DNA from: HTCC2207 sp002685195
Lineage (GTDB): Bacteria > Pseudomonadota > Gammaproteobacteria > Pseudomonadales > Porticoccaceae
Direction of reading: 5' to 3'
Assembly: GCA_051201675.1 (NCBI GenBank)
Contig: CP179212.1
Span: 2,418,001 to 2,482,000, forward strand
DNA length: 64,000 nt
Under the pieces are notes generated by a model that was given only the letters and a program-made list of their open reading frames with translations, was not told where the DNA came from and did not search any database. The position numbers were made by a program, and so were the translations under genes. Shown piece after piece: positions 8,154 to 17,402 of this stretch (the stretch's first letter is position 1; every line of letters begins with the position of its first letter).

Positions 8154-9614
8154 TTAGATTGAGCCAAGAATTTTGGTTATATTCTTGCGAAATTTATTAC
8201 CAAAGGGCGGACGCGCACCTATGATAGGCAAGACATCGATCATAGTTTGACTGTAAATCGCTCGGGCGTGGCTCAGGGTTCTAAACCCTTCCGGGCCGTG
8301 ATAGGCACCCATACCGGACGCCCCAACACCACCAAATGGAAGATCCTCTTGCACGTAGTGAAGCGTAATATCATTGATACAAACACCACCACTTTGTACA
8401 TTACTCAGCAAGTACTCCTGCTCACTTTTGTCTTTGCCGAAGTAATACATCGCAAGAGGGTTTCGGCGAGGCTCAATCATATCTGGAACTTCAGCCACAT
8501 CAGAATAGGTCATCACTGGAAGAATAGGACCAAATATTTCCTCATGCATAACCAACATATCTTCATTAACGTTTTGTAAAATATGTAATGGCATACGACG
8601 GTTGTCTTCAGAGGCACGCGTCTTGTCAGCACCAACTATTGTGAGCTTGGCCCCCTTGGCAACTGCGTCATCAATGTAGTTTTGAAGCCTGGCGAAGTGT
8701 CTTTCGTTGATTACACCCGCATAATCTTCATTTTCGGTGATGTTCGGATACATCGACTGTGCCTCCTGAACTACCCGCGCAATAAGTTGCTCCTCTAACT
8801 CATTTGGAACGACAACATAATCTGGCGACAGGCATAATTGACCACCATTTAAAAGCTTACCGAATGTCAGCCGTGTTCCGGCCAGATCAAGCTTAGCGCT
8901 ACGACCAATAATGACAGGTGACTTGCCGCCAAGTTCTAGCGTTACGGGAACCAGGTTTTTTGAGGCTGATTGCATTACTTTTGCGCCAATATTGGTAGAC
9001 CCAGTAAATAGAAGGTGGTCAAAAGGCAATTCCGCAAAACGTTGACTGATTTCTGCGCCACCGGTTACAACCGCGACTTCATCGTTGGCAAAATATTTGG
9101 GGACAACGTCGGCAAATAATGCCGCTGTTTCAGGAACGAACTCAGAAGGTTTTAGTAACGCTCGGTTACCTGCAGCAAGCGCACTTGTCAGAGGCGCAAC
9201 AGTCAAACCAAAGGGCAGATTCCAAGGAGAAATAATACCAACAACGCCTTTAGGGAAATGTCTAACCTGGCTCTTCCCGCCCAAGAAGTTCATCGGTTTG
9301 TTAGTTTTTCGTTTTTCAGGCTTCATCCATTCTTTCAAATGTTTCATCGAATAATCTATGCCTTCGACCTTTCCCGCAAACTCTGAGAACAAACTGAACT
9401 CATAGGACCGTGCACCACCAAATTCGCGTTTGGTTGTTTTTGCAAACTCTATTTTATTTTCAACAATCAGTGCCTTGAGTCTCTTTAGACGGTCAATTCT
9501 TGTCGCATAAGTAACTTCGCCCTCAGCACGAAACTTGCTTCTCTGCAGTTCGACTAGCGCTTCCAGATTTTGAGTATGTACTGTAGTGACGTTTTCGTAT
9601 TTAGTTGTGCTCAT
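8154..9614 (-). CDS. Aldehyde dehydrogenase (coniferyl-aldehyde dehydrogenase type)
   Basis: A 486-residue NAD(P)-dependent aldehyde dehydrogenase. Key features are LELGGKSPVI with the general-base Glu, GGQLCLSPDYV with the catalytic Cys, and PWNLPFGLTVAP in the cofactor region. The short hydrophobic C-terminal tail and PDYV after the Cys fit the CalB/coniferyl aldehyde dehydrogenase group, which oxidises aromatic or medium-chain aldehydes to acids. The C-terminal stretch (residues ~455-486) resembles that of membrane-associated class 3 enzymes. It leads a two-gene unit with the MDR reductase. The real substrate is unknown. Confidence 0.88.
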   Translation of the reverse strand: MSTTKYENVTTVHTQNLEALVELQRSKFRAEGEVTYATRIDRLKRLKALIVENKIEFAKTTKREFGGARSYEFSLFSEFAGKVEGIDYSMKHLKEWMKPEKRKTNKPMNFLGGKSQVRHFPKGVVGIISPWNLPFGLTVAPLTSALAAGNRALLKPSEFVPETAALFADVVPKYFANDEVAVVTGGAEISQRFAELPFDHLLFTGSTNIGAKVMQSASKNLVPVTLELGGKSPVIIGRSAKLDLAGTRLTFGKLLNGGQLCLSPDYVVVPNELEEQLIARVVQEAQSMYPNITENEDYAGVINERHFARLQNYIDDAVAKGAKLTIVGADKTRASEDNRRMPLHILQNVNEDMLVMHEEIFGPILPVMTYSDVAEVPDMIEPRRNPLAMYYFGKDKSEQEYLLSNVQSGGVCINDITLHYVQEDLPFGGVGASGMGAYHGPEGFRTLSHARAIYSQTMIDVLPIIGARPPFGNKFRKNITKILGSI

Positions 9615-10006
9615 AATTTCGCTCTCTGGTTAATCTGCATTCGTTCTATTTTTTCATTACCCAAGCATCCTTAGATTGCCTGCAGCAATGCACACCGACG
9701 AAGTATCTCTGACGCTGTGCTTTTTGCTCTCCCATTAATCACAACGGTTGAACTCTCAGTAATAAGTATCTCTGCACTATATAACTGACCATCGGTCATT
9801 TCAAGGTCTTTCTTCTCTTGGTATAAAAGACTGATAACTCTCTTATTGTGTGACATCATATGTGACACAGTGTTTTCAATTGAAAGCTAGAAGTAGATTT
9901 TGTTTTCAACGCCAAAAAAGTGTTACGTTAAGCTTAGACATCGGAATGAGTCTATAGAATTGATCGTTTTTTGTTTATTAAAAACCATGGAATAAGAGGT
10001 TCTACA
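9615..10006. other. Divergent intergenic region
   Basis: 392 bases between the aldehyde dehydrogenase (leftward) and the Tat flavoprotein gene (rightward). A reverse 65-codon frame at 9671-9868 has no recognisable similarity and no good ribosome binding site. The region probably holds the two promoters; no clear operator stands out. Confidence 0.5.
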
Positions 10007-11941
10007 ATGACAAAGAATAAAAATAAAAATAATGACTTACAGTTATCAAACAATATTTCACGAAGAGATTTTGTCAACGGTACCCTAGTTGGATTTGGCA
10101 CTGCCTTGTTGAGTTCAAGCATCCCTGCGCTTGCCGACGGTAAAAAGCCAGTGGGACTTTTCAATGACCCATGGACAGGTTTTGGTGGCGTGGGTGATTA
10201 CGCTAATTCAAACGGTAATGTTGCTTCGGTGCGAGAAGCCGCACATTTAATTCGTGATGGCCTAACGCCATCACTACTGACGGACGTTAAAGACACCGGC
10301 GAAGAGTATGACATGGTTATTATTGGTGGCGGGTTTTCAGGACTTGGTGCCGCCTTCCAATTCCACAAAAAATATGGCGACACTAAAAAGTGTTTAATTA
10401 TAGAAAATCACCCTGTATTTGGGGGAGAAGCCAAACAAAATGAATTTGAAGTCGACGGCTATACACTCTATGGTCCTCAAGGATCGAATGATTTTGGTCT
10501 ACCTAAAAAAGACGACGAAGGACTGATTGCCGAGATTTATCATGCTACGGGCCTGCCCTTTGAGTACAAATTTGTAACGCAAGATCCCGAAAAAACTAAA
10601 ATTAGAGCGCCTATAGAAAACTATTATGGTGTGTACTGGGATGAAGAACGTTTTGACACCGGCTACTTTTTTGGAAAAGAATCAAAAACGCCATGGGTGA
10701 TTAACCCTAGGGTCGATAAGCTCGCTCGCGTGCCTTGGCCTGAGGACATCAAAGCCGACTTAAATCGTGCCTTTGAAGATCGGGAAGATAAGTACCAAGG
10801 AGATGATATTGACCGCTGGCTAGATAGCATGTCGTATAAAGACTTACTTGAAAAGATCTATGGCTTCAGCCCCGAGGTGACTGCATATTTTGACCCCATT
10901 ATTGCAATTTCTATGGGAGGCGTTGGCTGTGATGTTTACTCGGCCTATTCCGCCAGAGAGTTAGAAATGCCCTGTACTCGCGCTCGTTATGCTTATGACA
11001 GCTCGATCGATGAGGTTGAGATGGGCGCCTTGAGTTTTCCCGGCGGTAATACCGGTAGTTTTAGACATATTGTGAAATACCTAATGCCTGAGAGCATCAC
11101 TGGCGGGACAAGCTTTGAAGACATTTTGTTTAATCCCATTAACTTTAACGCGCTAGATAGACCCAATAATCCAATAAGCATTCGATTGAACAGCACGGCT
11201 ATCGACATTCGTCATAGCGGTCCTGTCGACAGCGCAAAGCATGTAGATGTAACCTATCAAGAAAATGGTGCGGTAAAACGTGTTAAAGCCAAAACAGTGG
11301 TCTCAGCTATTGGCGGCTGGGTTGGGCGTAATATTATTAAAGATATACCACCTGCGATTACTGCGGCCTATAAAGAGTTTCACCACTCACCTATATTGGT
11401 GGTTAATGTTGCCGTGCGCCATTGGCGGTTTCTTGATGAACTGGGCATTTCTTCTGGTCGATGGTTTGAGGGGTTTGGCAATTTCTTCTCAATAAGGCGG
11501 CCTATGGATACTGGTGAAAAAAACCAACCTTTTGAACCCAATAAACCAGCCGTTATCACGTTTTATGTTCCGTTTAATAACCCTGGGCATCCTATAGCTA
11601 CGCAGGGGTCTATCGGTCGTGCCGAGTTACTTGGTAAATCCTACAGCGATTATGAAAAAGAAATTGTCGAGCAAATGACCGACATGTTTGCCGACCATGG
11701 TTTTAATGCGCGGCGTGACATTGCTGGTATTGTGTTAAACCGTTGGGGTCACGCCTACATATCACCTCAGCCCGGTTTTCATTTTGGTAAGGACGGCAAT
11801 CAGTCACCTAAAGATATCGTCAGAAAGGCCTATGGCCGCATACAGTTTGGACATTCAGAACTCAATGGCTACATGAGTCATACCAACGCGTTACAGGAAG
11901 GCTCCAGAGCCGCGCTGGCCGCTATGAAATTTATAGATTAA
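10007..11941 (+). CDS. Tat-exported FAD-dependent amine oxidase, spermidine dehydrogenase-like
   Basis: A 644-residue flavoprotein with an N-terminal Tat signal (SRRDFVNG followed by a hydrophobic stretch and an Ala-rich cleavage region, residues ~20-45), so it works in the periplasm. The FAD-binding dinucleotide fold is IIGGGFSGLGAAFQF (about residue 105), then ENHPVFGGEAKQNEF, the arrangement of SpdH-type spermidine dehydrogenases; GHAYISPQPG and a C-terminal FAD-contacting segment follow. The expected reaction is oxidation of a polyamine or related amine to an aldehyde plus amine, passing electrons to the respiratory chain. The ATG at 10007 has AAGAGGT seven bases ahead. Aldehyde dehydrogenases and a class III aminotransferase elsewhere in the window could take its products. 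Substrate assignment is tentative. Confidence 0.75.
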   Translation: MTKNKNKNNDLQLSNNISRRDFVNGTLVGFGTALLSSSIPALADGKKPVGLFNDPWTGFGGVGDYANSNGNVASVREAAHLIRDGLTPSLLTDVKDTGEEYDMVIIGGGFSGLGAAFQFHKKYGDTKKCLIIENHPVFGGEAKQNEFEVDGYTLYGPQGSNDFGLPKKDDEGLIAEIYHATGLPFEYKFVTQDPEKTKIRAPIENYYGVYWDEERFDTGYFFGKESKTPWVINPRVDKLARVPWPEDIKADLNRAFEDREDKYQGDDIDRWLDSMSYKDLLEKIYGFSPEVTAYFDPIIAISMGGVGCDVYSAYSARELEMPCTRARYAYDSSIDEVEMGALSFPGGNTGSFRHIVKYLMPESITGGTSFEDILFNPINFNALDRPNNPISIRLNSTAIDIRHSGPVDSAKHVDVTYQENGAVKRVKAKTVVSAIGGWVGRNIIKDIPPAITAAYKEFHHSPILVVNVAVRHWRFLDELGISSGRWFEGFGNFFSIRRPMDTGEKNQPFEPNKPAVITFYVPFNNPGHPIATQGSIGRAELLGKSYSDYEKEIVEQMTDMFADHGFNARRDIAGIVLNRWGHAYISPQPGFHFGKDGNQSPKDIVRKAYGRIQFGHSELNGYMSHTNALQEGSRAALAAMKFID

Positions 11942-12292
11942 AGCGGTAAAACTACTAACTGTGGCTCCTCAACTATGGAGAAAGTTTGTAATGACAACCT
12001 TGGATATAGCATTCGCTATCGCTCCTGCGCTGTCTCGCCACCTTTCTATTGAAAGAGGGGCTCGGCTTAAACCCGCTGCGCGGAGCATACATCGCTACGC
12101 TCTAGCCAAACAAAAACCAACTCATTCGGGTTGAGGTCTATTTTTGGTGGAGGGGCAGGAATTGATATTAGACTGTACGTCACTGATAAATATAGAGTTA
12201 TTGAGTTTAAAATCCGCTTTTGTTACATCCTTTGTTACATTGAATAATCCATTACCCCTCTGCAATACGGTTTTAAAATTTTTAAGCGAAGC
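11942..12292. other. Intergenic region between convergent genes
   Basis: 351 bases between the end of the flavoprotein gene and the end of the amidohydrolase gene. Weak reverse-complementary GCTC/GCGC-rich stretches are present near 12040-12110, but I see no strong terminator hairpin and no gene. Confidence 0.4.
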
Positions 12293-13621
12293 TTAAATTC
12301 CCTTAAAAACCTTCCCTTCTTTCATCACAAAATCGACATTTCTCAACGCTGAAATATTGATACTTGGATCTTCGTCAACGGCGATCAGATCTGCGTATTT
12401 CCCCACTTCAAGACTTCCCAGAATCTTCGACTTACCCAAGTTATCAGCACCATTGACAGTGGCGGTTTTAATCGCTTCAAGAGGTGTCAATCCAGCAGTT
12501 ACCAACAATTCAAATTCACGTGCATTTAACCCGTGATTGGAGACATAGCTATCTGTCCCAAAAGCAATTTTTACTCCAGCTTTATGGGCTCGCCGCACAT
12601 TCTCTATCATTCTTGGACCTACCTGAAGCGCTTTATGACGCACCGATGCTGGAAAAAATGAATTGGAGTCATTACTAATTTCTGTAACTGACACACCCGC
12701 CAAAAGAGTAGGAACCAGATAAGCTCCTGTCTGACGAAACAGTCGAAACGACTCTTTATCAGCAAAGGTGGCATGTTCAATCGAATCTACTCCTGCCCGC
12801 AATGCCGCATTAATGCCATCCGTGCCGTGGGCATGAGCAGTCACTTTGCGACCCAGTGCATGTGAAGTGTCGATAATTGCCTTGAGTTCGTCATCAAAAA
12901 ATTGTTGCCCGGTACCCGCGGCGGTTTCCGACAACACCCCCCCAGTTGCAACCAATTTAATCTGATCCGCAGAGCGTCTCACTTGCTCACGCACCGCGCG
13001 ACGACAGTCAGCCACACCATCACAAATGCTACTGTATTTAATAACGTCAAAAACCTCATCTCGATAGCCATGACGTTGACCATGACCACCAGTTGGCGAA
13101 ATAGTATGGCCAGCAACAAAAATTCGAGGACCGTCAATAAAACCCATATTAATTGCATCACGCAGTGCAAATATCGCGTCATCGCCACGCGCACCTAGGT
13201 CACGAATAGTCGTAAATCCGGCGTCTAACATCAGTTGGGCGTTGCGTATACCGAACATGGCGGTATCAGCATCAGAACGTTCCACAATGGCCAGCTTCGT
13301 TTTTGGCCCTAGCTCATCGGTGACATGCACATGGCCATCGATAAGACCAGGCATGACAAACATATCCTTCAGATCATGCAGGGTCAGAGAGTCTTTCGGG
13401 TCGTCCACTATTGTACTTGCATCGATATACCCTGGCTTTATGGCATCAATCTTTCCATTGCGAATAATAATTGACTGCTTAAACTTTACTGAGTCCCCCG
13501 GCACCGCCATTAACCGACCCGCATACACCACAACAATATCATCAGCAGCACTTGCCACTGGTAGCATAATGATAACGCTGAGTATAAAAAACAGAACAAT
13601 ATCTAAAGACTTCTTTATCAT
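12293..13621 (-). CDS. Exported metal-dependent amidohydrolase (imidazolonepropionase-like / Xaa-Pro dipeptidase group)
   Basis: A 442-residue amidohydrolase with an N-terminal signal peptide (MIKKSLDIVLFFILSVIIML), placing it in the periplasm. Metal ligands are visible: GLIDGHVHV, a Lys in IKLVATGGV that is the usual bridging carbamate candidate, HAHGTDG, SIEHATF and AFGTDS with the catalytic Asp. Relatives hydrolyse N-acyl or dipeptide-like amides, including aryl-dialkyl and Xaa-Pro substrates. The ATG at 13621 follows GGAGA and removes 30 residues of upstream frame that overlap the preceding gene. It is the last gene of the LeuC-LeuD-acyl-CoA dehydrogenase operon, 28 bases after the dehydrogenase, so it may release the substrate of that pathway. 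Confidence 0.82.
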   Translation of the reverse strand: MIKKSLDIVLFFILSVIIMLPVASAADDIVVVYAGRLMAVPGDSVKFKQSIIIRNGKIDAIKPGYIDASTIVDDPKDSLTLHDLKDMFVMPGLIDGHVHVTDELGPKTKLAIVERSDADTAMFGIRNAQLMLDAGFTTIRDLGARGDDAIFALRDAINMGFIDGPRIFVAGHTISPTGGHGQRHGYRDEVFDVIKYSSICDGVADCRRAVREQVRRSADQIKLVATGGVLSETAAGTGQQFFDDELKAIIDTSHALGRKVTAHAHGTDGINAALRAGVDSIEHATFADKESFRLFRQTGAYLVPTLLAGVSVTEISNDSNSFFPASVRHKALQVGPRMIENVRRAHKAGVKIAFGTDSYVSNHGLNAREFELLVTAGLTPLEAIKTATVNGADNLGKSKILGSLEVGKYADLIAVDEDPSINISALRNVDFVMKEGKVFKGI

Positions 13622-13649
13622 GATATGTGTCTCCGCAATAGTTGATACA

Positions 13650-14816
13650 TTAGATCTCTCGCAACAATTCCCTGCCAATAATGACACGCTGAATTTCGCT
13701 GGTCCCCTCATATATTGTCGTTACACGCGCATCACGTGCATATCTCTCGAGTGGTACTTCCCGAGTGTAACCTAGACCTCCCATGAGTTGAATCGCTGTG
13801 TAGCAGACCTGGTTAGCAGTTTCAGTAGCATGCAATTTGGCCATGGACGCCTGTTTCGAAAATGGCTGTCCCTCCTGTTTCAGACAAGCAGCACTCATCA
13901 ACAATAATCGGGAGGCCTCTAACTGTGTATAGGCATCCGCCATCATCCATTGCGGTCCCTGCATATTTGCTATGGCGCTTCCAAACTGTTGTCTTTCGGT
14001 CGTATATTTCCGGGCATAGTCCATTGCAGACTGGCCTATTCCAAGAGCCAGGGAACCAATGCCAATACGCCCTCCTGACAGTTCGCTCAACGCAATTCGA
14101 AAACCATCGTTCAGCACGCCCATCAATGCAGATTTCGGTATGCGGCAGTTGTCGAATATAACAGTATTGGTAGCAGAACCGTGCTGACCCATTTTTTCTT
14201 CTGCCTTCCCAATAATCAGTCCCGACGTTCCGGCCTCCACCAAAAAGCATGAGATGCCCTTCCCTTTGGCGGCCATGGGGTCAGTAACCGCACAGACAAC
14301 AAATATCCCTGCATATTCAGCACTGCTGATCCATATTTTGGTTCCATTCAACACCCATTCATTATTATCTAACACTGCCGATGTCTTCATTCCTGCTGGA
14401 TCAGATCCGACTCCAGCTTCCGACAGGCAGAAACCACCCGCGGCATAGTCACCCGAACAGAGTTTCGGCAGATAACGTTGCTTTTGTTCCTCACTGCCTA
14501 TCGCTTGGATAACCTCTCCGACCATATTGGTCACGGACATGGTCACCGCTGTAGAGGCGCAAACACGGGCCACTTGGGTTATGGCCAAGCTAAACGCTAC
14601 CACACCAGCATCACTTCCGCCGTATTCAGATTTGACGTTGAGGCCCATAAAACCGAGCTCGGCCAGCTGTTTCAGATTGTGCAGAAAAAGGGCTCGCTCC
14701 GCAGCTTTGTCATCACCCCGATCTAATGCTTTAGCGGCAGGTTCAAGCACGCTATTAGCGAATTTACACGCCATATCTTTGATCATTATCTGTTCTTCGG
14801 TAAGAGAGAGCTTCAT
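13650..14816 (-). CDS. Acyl-CoA dehydrogenase
   Basis: A 388-residue FAD-dependent acyl-CoA dehydrogenase of normal length. Signatures are LSEAGVGSD for FAD/substrate binding, IWISSAEYA, a QFGSAI segment and the C-terminal IYEGTSEIQ with the catalytic Glu typical of short and branched-chain enzymes. It introduces a 2,3-double bond in an acyl-CoA and passes electrons to ETF. Its ATG overlaps the leuD stop as ATGA, so expression is coupled to the LeuCD-type hydro-lyase. That pairing is unusual for leucine synthesis and points to a catabolic use on a branched dicarboxylate or its CoA ester. Confidence 0.9.
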   Translation of the reverse strand: MKLSLTEEQIMIKDMACKFANSVLEPAAKALDRGDDKAAERALFLHNLKQLAELGFMGLNVKSEYGGSDAGVVAFSLAITQVARVCASTAVTMSVTNMVGEVIQAIGSEEQKQRYLPKLCSGDYAAGGFCLSEAGVGSDPAGMKTSAVLDNNEWVLNGTKIWISSAEYAGIFVVCAVTDPMAAKGKGISCFLVEAGTSGLIIGKAEEKMGQHGSATNTVIFDNCRIPKSALMGVLNDGFRIALSELSGGRIGIGSLALGIGQSAMDYARKYTTERQQFGSAIANMQGPQWMMADAYTQLEASRLLLMSAACLKQEGQPFSKQASMAKLHATETANQVCYTAIQLMGGLGYTREVPLERYARDARVTTIYEGTSEIQRVIIGRELLREI

Positions 14817-15445
14817 CTTTTGGCAGTTATTTCATTAACTAGCCAAGGGTTTTCTTTTAAATACCGACGCTCAAACTCGTCGATAGACTCGATATGCATT
14901 AAGGTACTGCCAATTGCGTCCATTCCCAAAAGAAGGGCTTCCTTGCGCATAGAATCAATCTCAAACTTGATGTCACTATTATTCTCAAGGGAGATTTTTT
15001 GCGCGGGTAGATCAATACTCACACTACTTATGGGTCCCGAAGAGAGCAAACGCGCCAGCTCTGACATCTTCTTTTCATCAAGTTCTATCGCCAGAAGTCC
15101 ATTGCGTTGGCAGTTATCATAAAAAATTCCCGAGTAAGTGGTGCCAATTAAGGCACGGATACCGAGCTGTTTTAACCCCCATACGGCGTGTTCACGACTA
15201 GAACCACAACCAAAGTTTGGACCAACAGCGAGAAATTTGGCTCCCCGCCATGCAGTTTGGTTAAGCACAAAATCAGGATTGAGGTCACCTGATGCCAAGA
15301 ATCGCTGATCAAAAAACACCCCTCGGTCGAGACCTTTACGATCAATTCCTTTCAAGAACTGTTTGGGCATAATTACATCGGTATCAATATTTGCTGCCAA
15401 CATCGGTGCTACCTTGCCGATGACAACATTAAATGCTTCCATCAA
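14813..15445 (-). CDS. leuD: 3-isopropylmalate dehydratase small subunit (LeuD-like)
   Basis: A 210-residue aconitase-family swivel domain. The conserved GCGSSREHAVWGLKQLGIRA block and IFYDNCQRNGLLAI are both intact, and the N-terminus (IGKVAPMLAANIDTDVIMPKQFL) is typical of LeuD. Together with the large subunit it isomerises or hydrates hydroxy-diacids such as 2- to 3-isopropylmalate. The ATG overlaps the leuC stop (ATGA), with a second ATG immediately after. No leuA or leuB is nearby and an acyl-CoA dehydrogenase gene overlaps its end, so this may be a paralogue working in a degradative pathway. The gene symbol describes the family, not a proven leucine role. Confidence 0.85.
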   Translation of the reverse strand: MMEAFNVVIGKVAPMLAANIDTDVIMPKQFLKGIDRKGLDRGVFFDQRFLASGDLNPDFVLNQTAWRGAKFLAVGPNFGCGSSREHAVWGLKQLGIRALIGTTYSGIFYDNCQRNGLLAIELDEKKMSELARLLSSGPISSVSIDLPAQKISLENNSDIKFEIDSMRKEALLLGMDAIGSTLMHIESIDEFERRYLKENPWLVNEITAKR

Positions 15446-16875
15446 TCGTTCTCCATACTGACTGTGCGAACATCACATAGGTGACCATTTATGGCCGCTG
15501 CAGCGACCATGGCGGGACTCATAAGATGCGTCCTTACACCCGCACCCTGGCGTCCCTCAAAATTGCGGTTGGTGCTGGAGGCACAACGATCGCCAGGACT
15601 TAACACGTCACCATTCATGGCCAGACACATTGAACACCCAGATTGACGCCATTCAAAACCGGCACTGATAAAGATGTCAGCGAGACCTTCAAGTTGGGCC
15701 TGCACACGAACCTCCGAAGACCCGGGAACGATCATGCCACGAACGTCAGGATTAATTTTCTTACCTCTCACGACAGCAGCCACCTGACGCAAGTCTTCAA
15801 TACGAGCATTTGTGCAAGAGCCGATAAAGGCGTGGGTAATGACAATGTCTTCGATAGGCGCGCCCACCGCGAGATCCATATAAGCGAGCGCTCGCTCCAT
15901 ACCTTTGCGCTTTATCGGATCAGGCTCTCCCTCTGGATTGGGCACACAACCATTAATATTAACAGCCTGGTCGGGGCTGGTACCCCACGTCACCATGGGC
16001 TCGATTTGGCTGGCTTCCAGTGAGATCTGTTTATCAAACACTGCGTCGGCATCACTGTATAGCTGAGTCCATTTTTCTTTGGCCTGCAACCACAGCTGCC
16101 CCTCCGGTGTTCGCGGCTTGGTTTCAAGGTACTCAAACACCTTTTCATCTGGTGCCATAAAAGCGCCTCTGGCTCCGGCTTCGACTGCCATATTACAAAC
16201 CGTCATTCGCGCTTCTATGCTCAAAGCCTCAATCGTCGGCCCGCAAAACTCAATCGCATAGCCCGTTGCACCAGAGGCACCGATATTGCGGATAACCGCC
16301 ATAATAATATCTTTCGACGTCACCCCAACTCCCAGAGCTCCGCTAACGACAACACGCATTTTTTTTAACTTTTTGTATATTAATGTTTGAGTAGCTAGAA
16401 GGTGTTCAATTTCAGAGGTGCCGATTCCGAAACCGAAGGCGCCCAGTGCGCCGTAAGTGGTAGTGTGACTATCACCAGCTCCGATAACCATGCCGGGTAA
16501 AATAAACCCCTGCTCAGGCGCTACAACATGTTCGATCCCTTGACGACGATCCAAGATGTCAAACAATTCAATACCGAAATCTTTGCAATTCTTTTCGAAG
16601 AAATTGACCTGAAGTGCCCCACCTTCTTCTGGCTGGACAGAGATCCGCTCGACCGCTGTAGAGTTGATATGGTCCACCACTGCCAGAGATGCTTCCGGTC
16701 GTCGCACACGCCGACTGGCCTCTCTCAACCCACTAAATGCCTGTGGGCTAGTGTATTCGTTAAGCACCTGACGATCGATATATAGGAGAACATGGCCTTC
16801 ATCGTCGAGTTCACGCACGGTATGCGAATCAATAAGCTTGTCGTAGAGAGTTTTGGGAGTTTTGGGAGTTTTCAT
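15442..16875 (-). CDS. leuC: 3-isopropylmalate dehydratase large subunit (LeuC-like)
   Basis: A 477-residue aconitase-superfamily hydro-lyase. It contains the [4Fe-4S] ligand Cys residues in IGSCTNARIEDL and SGCSMCLAMNGD, plus GDSHTTTYGALGAFGFGIG and the LeuC-typical IDRQVLNEYTSPQAF near the N-terminus. It forms a heterodimer with LeuD in the cytoplasm. The start at 16875 gives standard length; a longer frame to 16974 adds 33 unrelated residues. The first codons encode a KTPKTPK repeat from a 10-bp tandem duplication. No obvious ribosome binding site precedes the ATG. It leads the operon leuC-leuD-acyl-CoA dehydrogenase-amidohydrolase, preceded by a 527-base gap. Confidence 0.87.
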   Translation of the reverse strand: MKTPKTPKTLYDKLIDSHTVRELDDEGHVLLYIDRQVLNEYTSPQAFSGLREASRRVRRPEASLAVVDHINSTAVERISVQPEEGGALQVNFFEKNCKDFGIELFDILDRRQGIEHVVAPEQGFILPGMVIGAGDSHTTTYGALGAFGFGIGTSEIEHLLATQTLIYKKLKKMRVVVSGALGVGVTSKDIIMAVIRNIGASGATGYAIEFCGPTIEALSIEARMTVCNMAVEAGARGAFMAPDEKVFEYLETKPRTPEGQLWLQAKEKWTQLYSDADAVFDKQISLEASQIEPMVTWGTSPDQAVNINGCVPNPEGEPDPIKRKGMERALAYMDLAVGAPIEDIVITHAFIGSCTNARIEDLRQVAAVVRGKKINPDVRGMIVPGSSEVRVQAQLEGLADIFISAGFEWRQSGCSMCLAMNGDVLSPGDRCASSTNRNFEGRQGAGVRTHLMSPAMVAAAAINGHLCDVRTVSMEND

Positions 16876-17402
16876 ATAGCAATATATTTTATTGTGAGTG
16901 AAAAAAAGGGCGCCGACAAAAACACTTTTTACTAAGGGAATTTTAATCGTGATAGTCCGTGATTCAAGATGCAAAATGTGGTTCGATTAAACACGATTAA
17001 TTGGGAATACTCCTACACAAGTGCAGTTTCATACAGACCAGTAAATTTATAAAATCAATTAAATAACACAACAGAATAACTGTTTCTTATATTTTGTGTT
17101 TTATCGGCACTGGTTAACAATAGCAGCCATGCATGTGCGTAAAAGATAAGGCTGCTTGCCAGCACAAGCGAGAATTTTGCGGTGGAAGTCAAAACAGCAG
17201 GTTGATCCAACGATTTTTATAGGACTACTGACGGCAGTTCTGCAAAACATTTATTTATGCAAACTTAAAGATAATAATATTTTAAAAATACAAAAAGCCC
17301 TCTTATTCTTACCCCCATAAATCATCTTAATGCTCTAACGCGCGAGCGTGGCGCGCTGTTTGGTGTTAACTATGATATACCAGACAAAGATAGGGCCGAA
17401 AA
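16876..17402. other. Divergent promoter region of the LeuCD and FMO operons
   Basis: 527 bases without a gene, AT-rich, lying between two operons that diverge. No regulator gene is adjacent. AGGG sits just before the FMO start. I see no strong inverted repeat that would define an operator. Confidence 0.5.

Noticed and set aside
9671..9868. 65-codon reverse frame in the gap before the Tat flavoprotein gene
   Set aside because: No recognisable similarity, no ribosome binding site, and composition like the surrounding intergenic DNA.
12902..13198. Forward frames of 80-100 codons inside the amidohydrolase, acyl-CoA dehydrogenase and leuCD genes
   Set aside because: They lie wholly inside well-supported reverse genes and have no family features, so they are frame shadows.
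16850..16875. Tandem 10-base repeat at the start of leuC
   Set aside because: It only encodes the N-terminal KTPKTPK stretch and is too short to be a functional repeat array.
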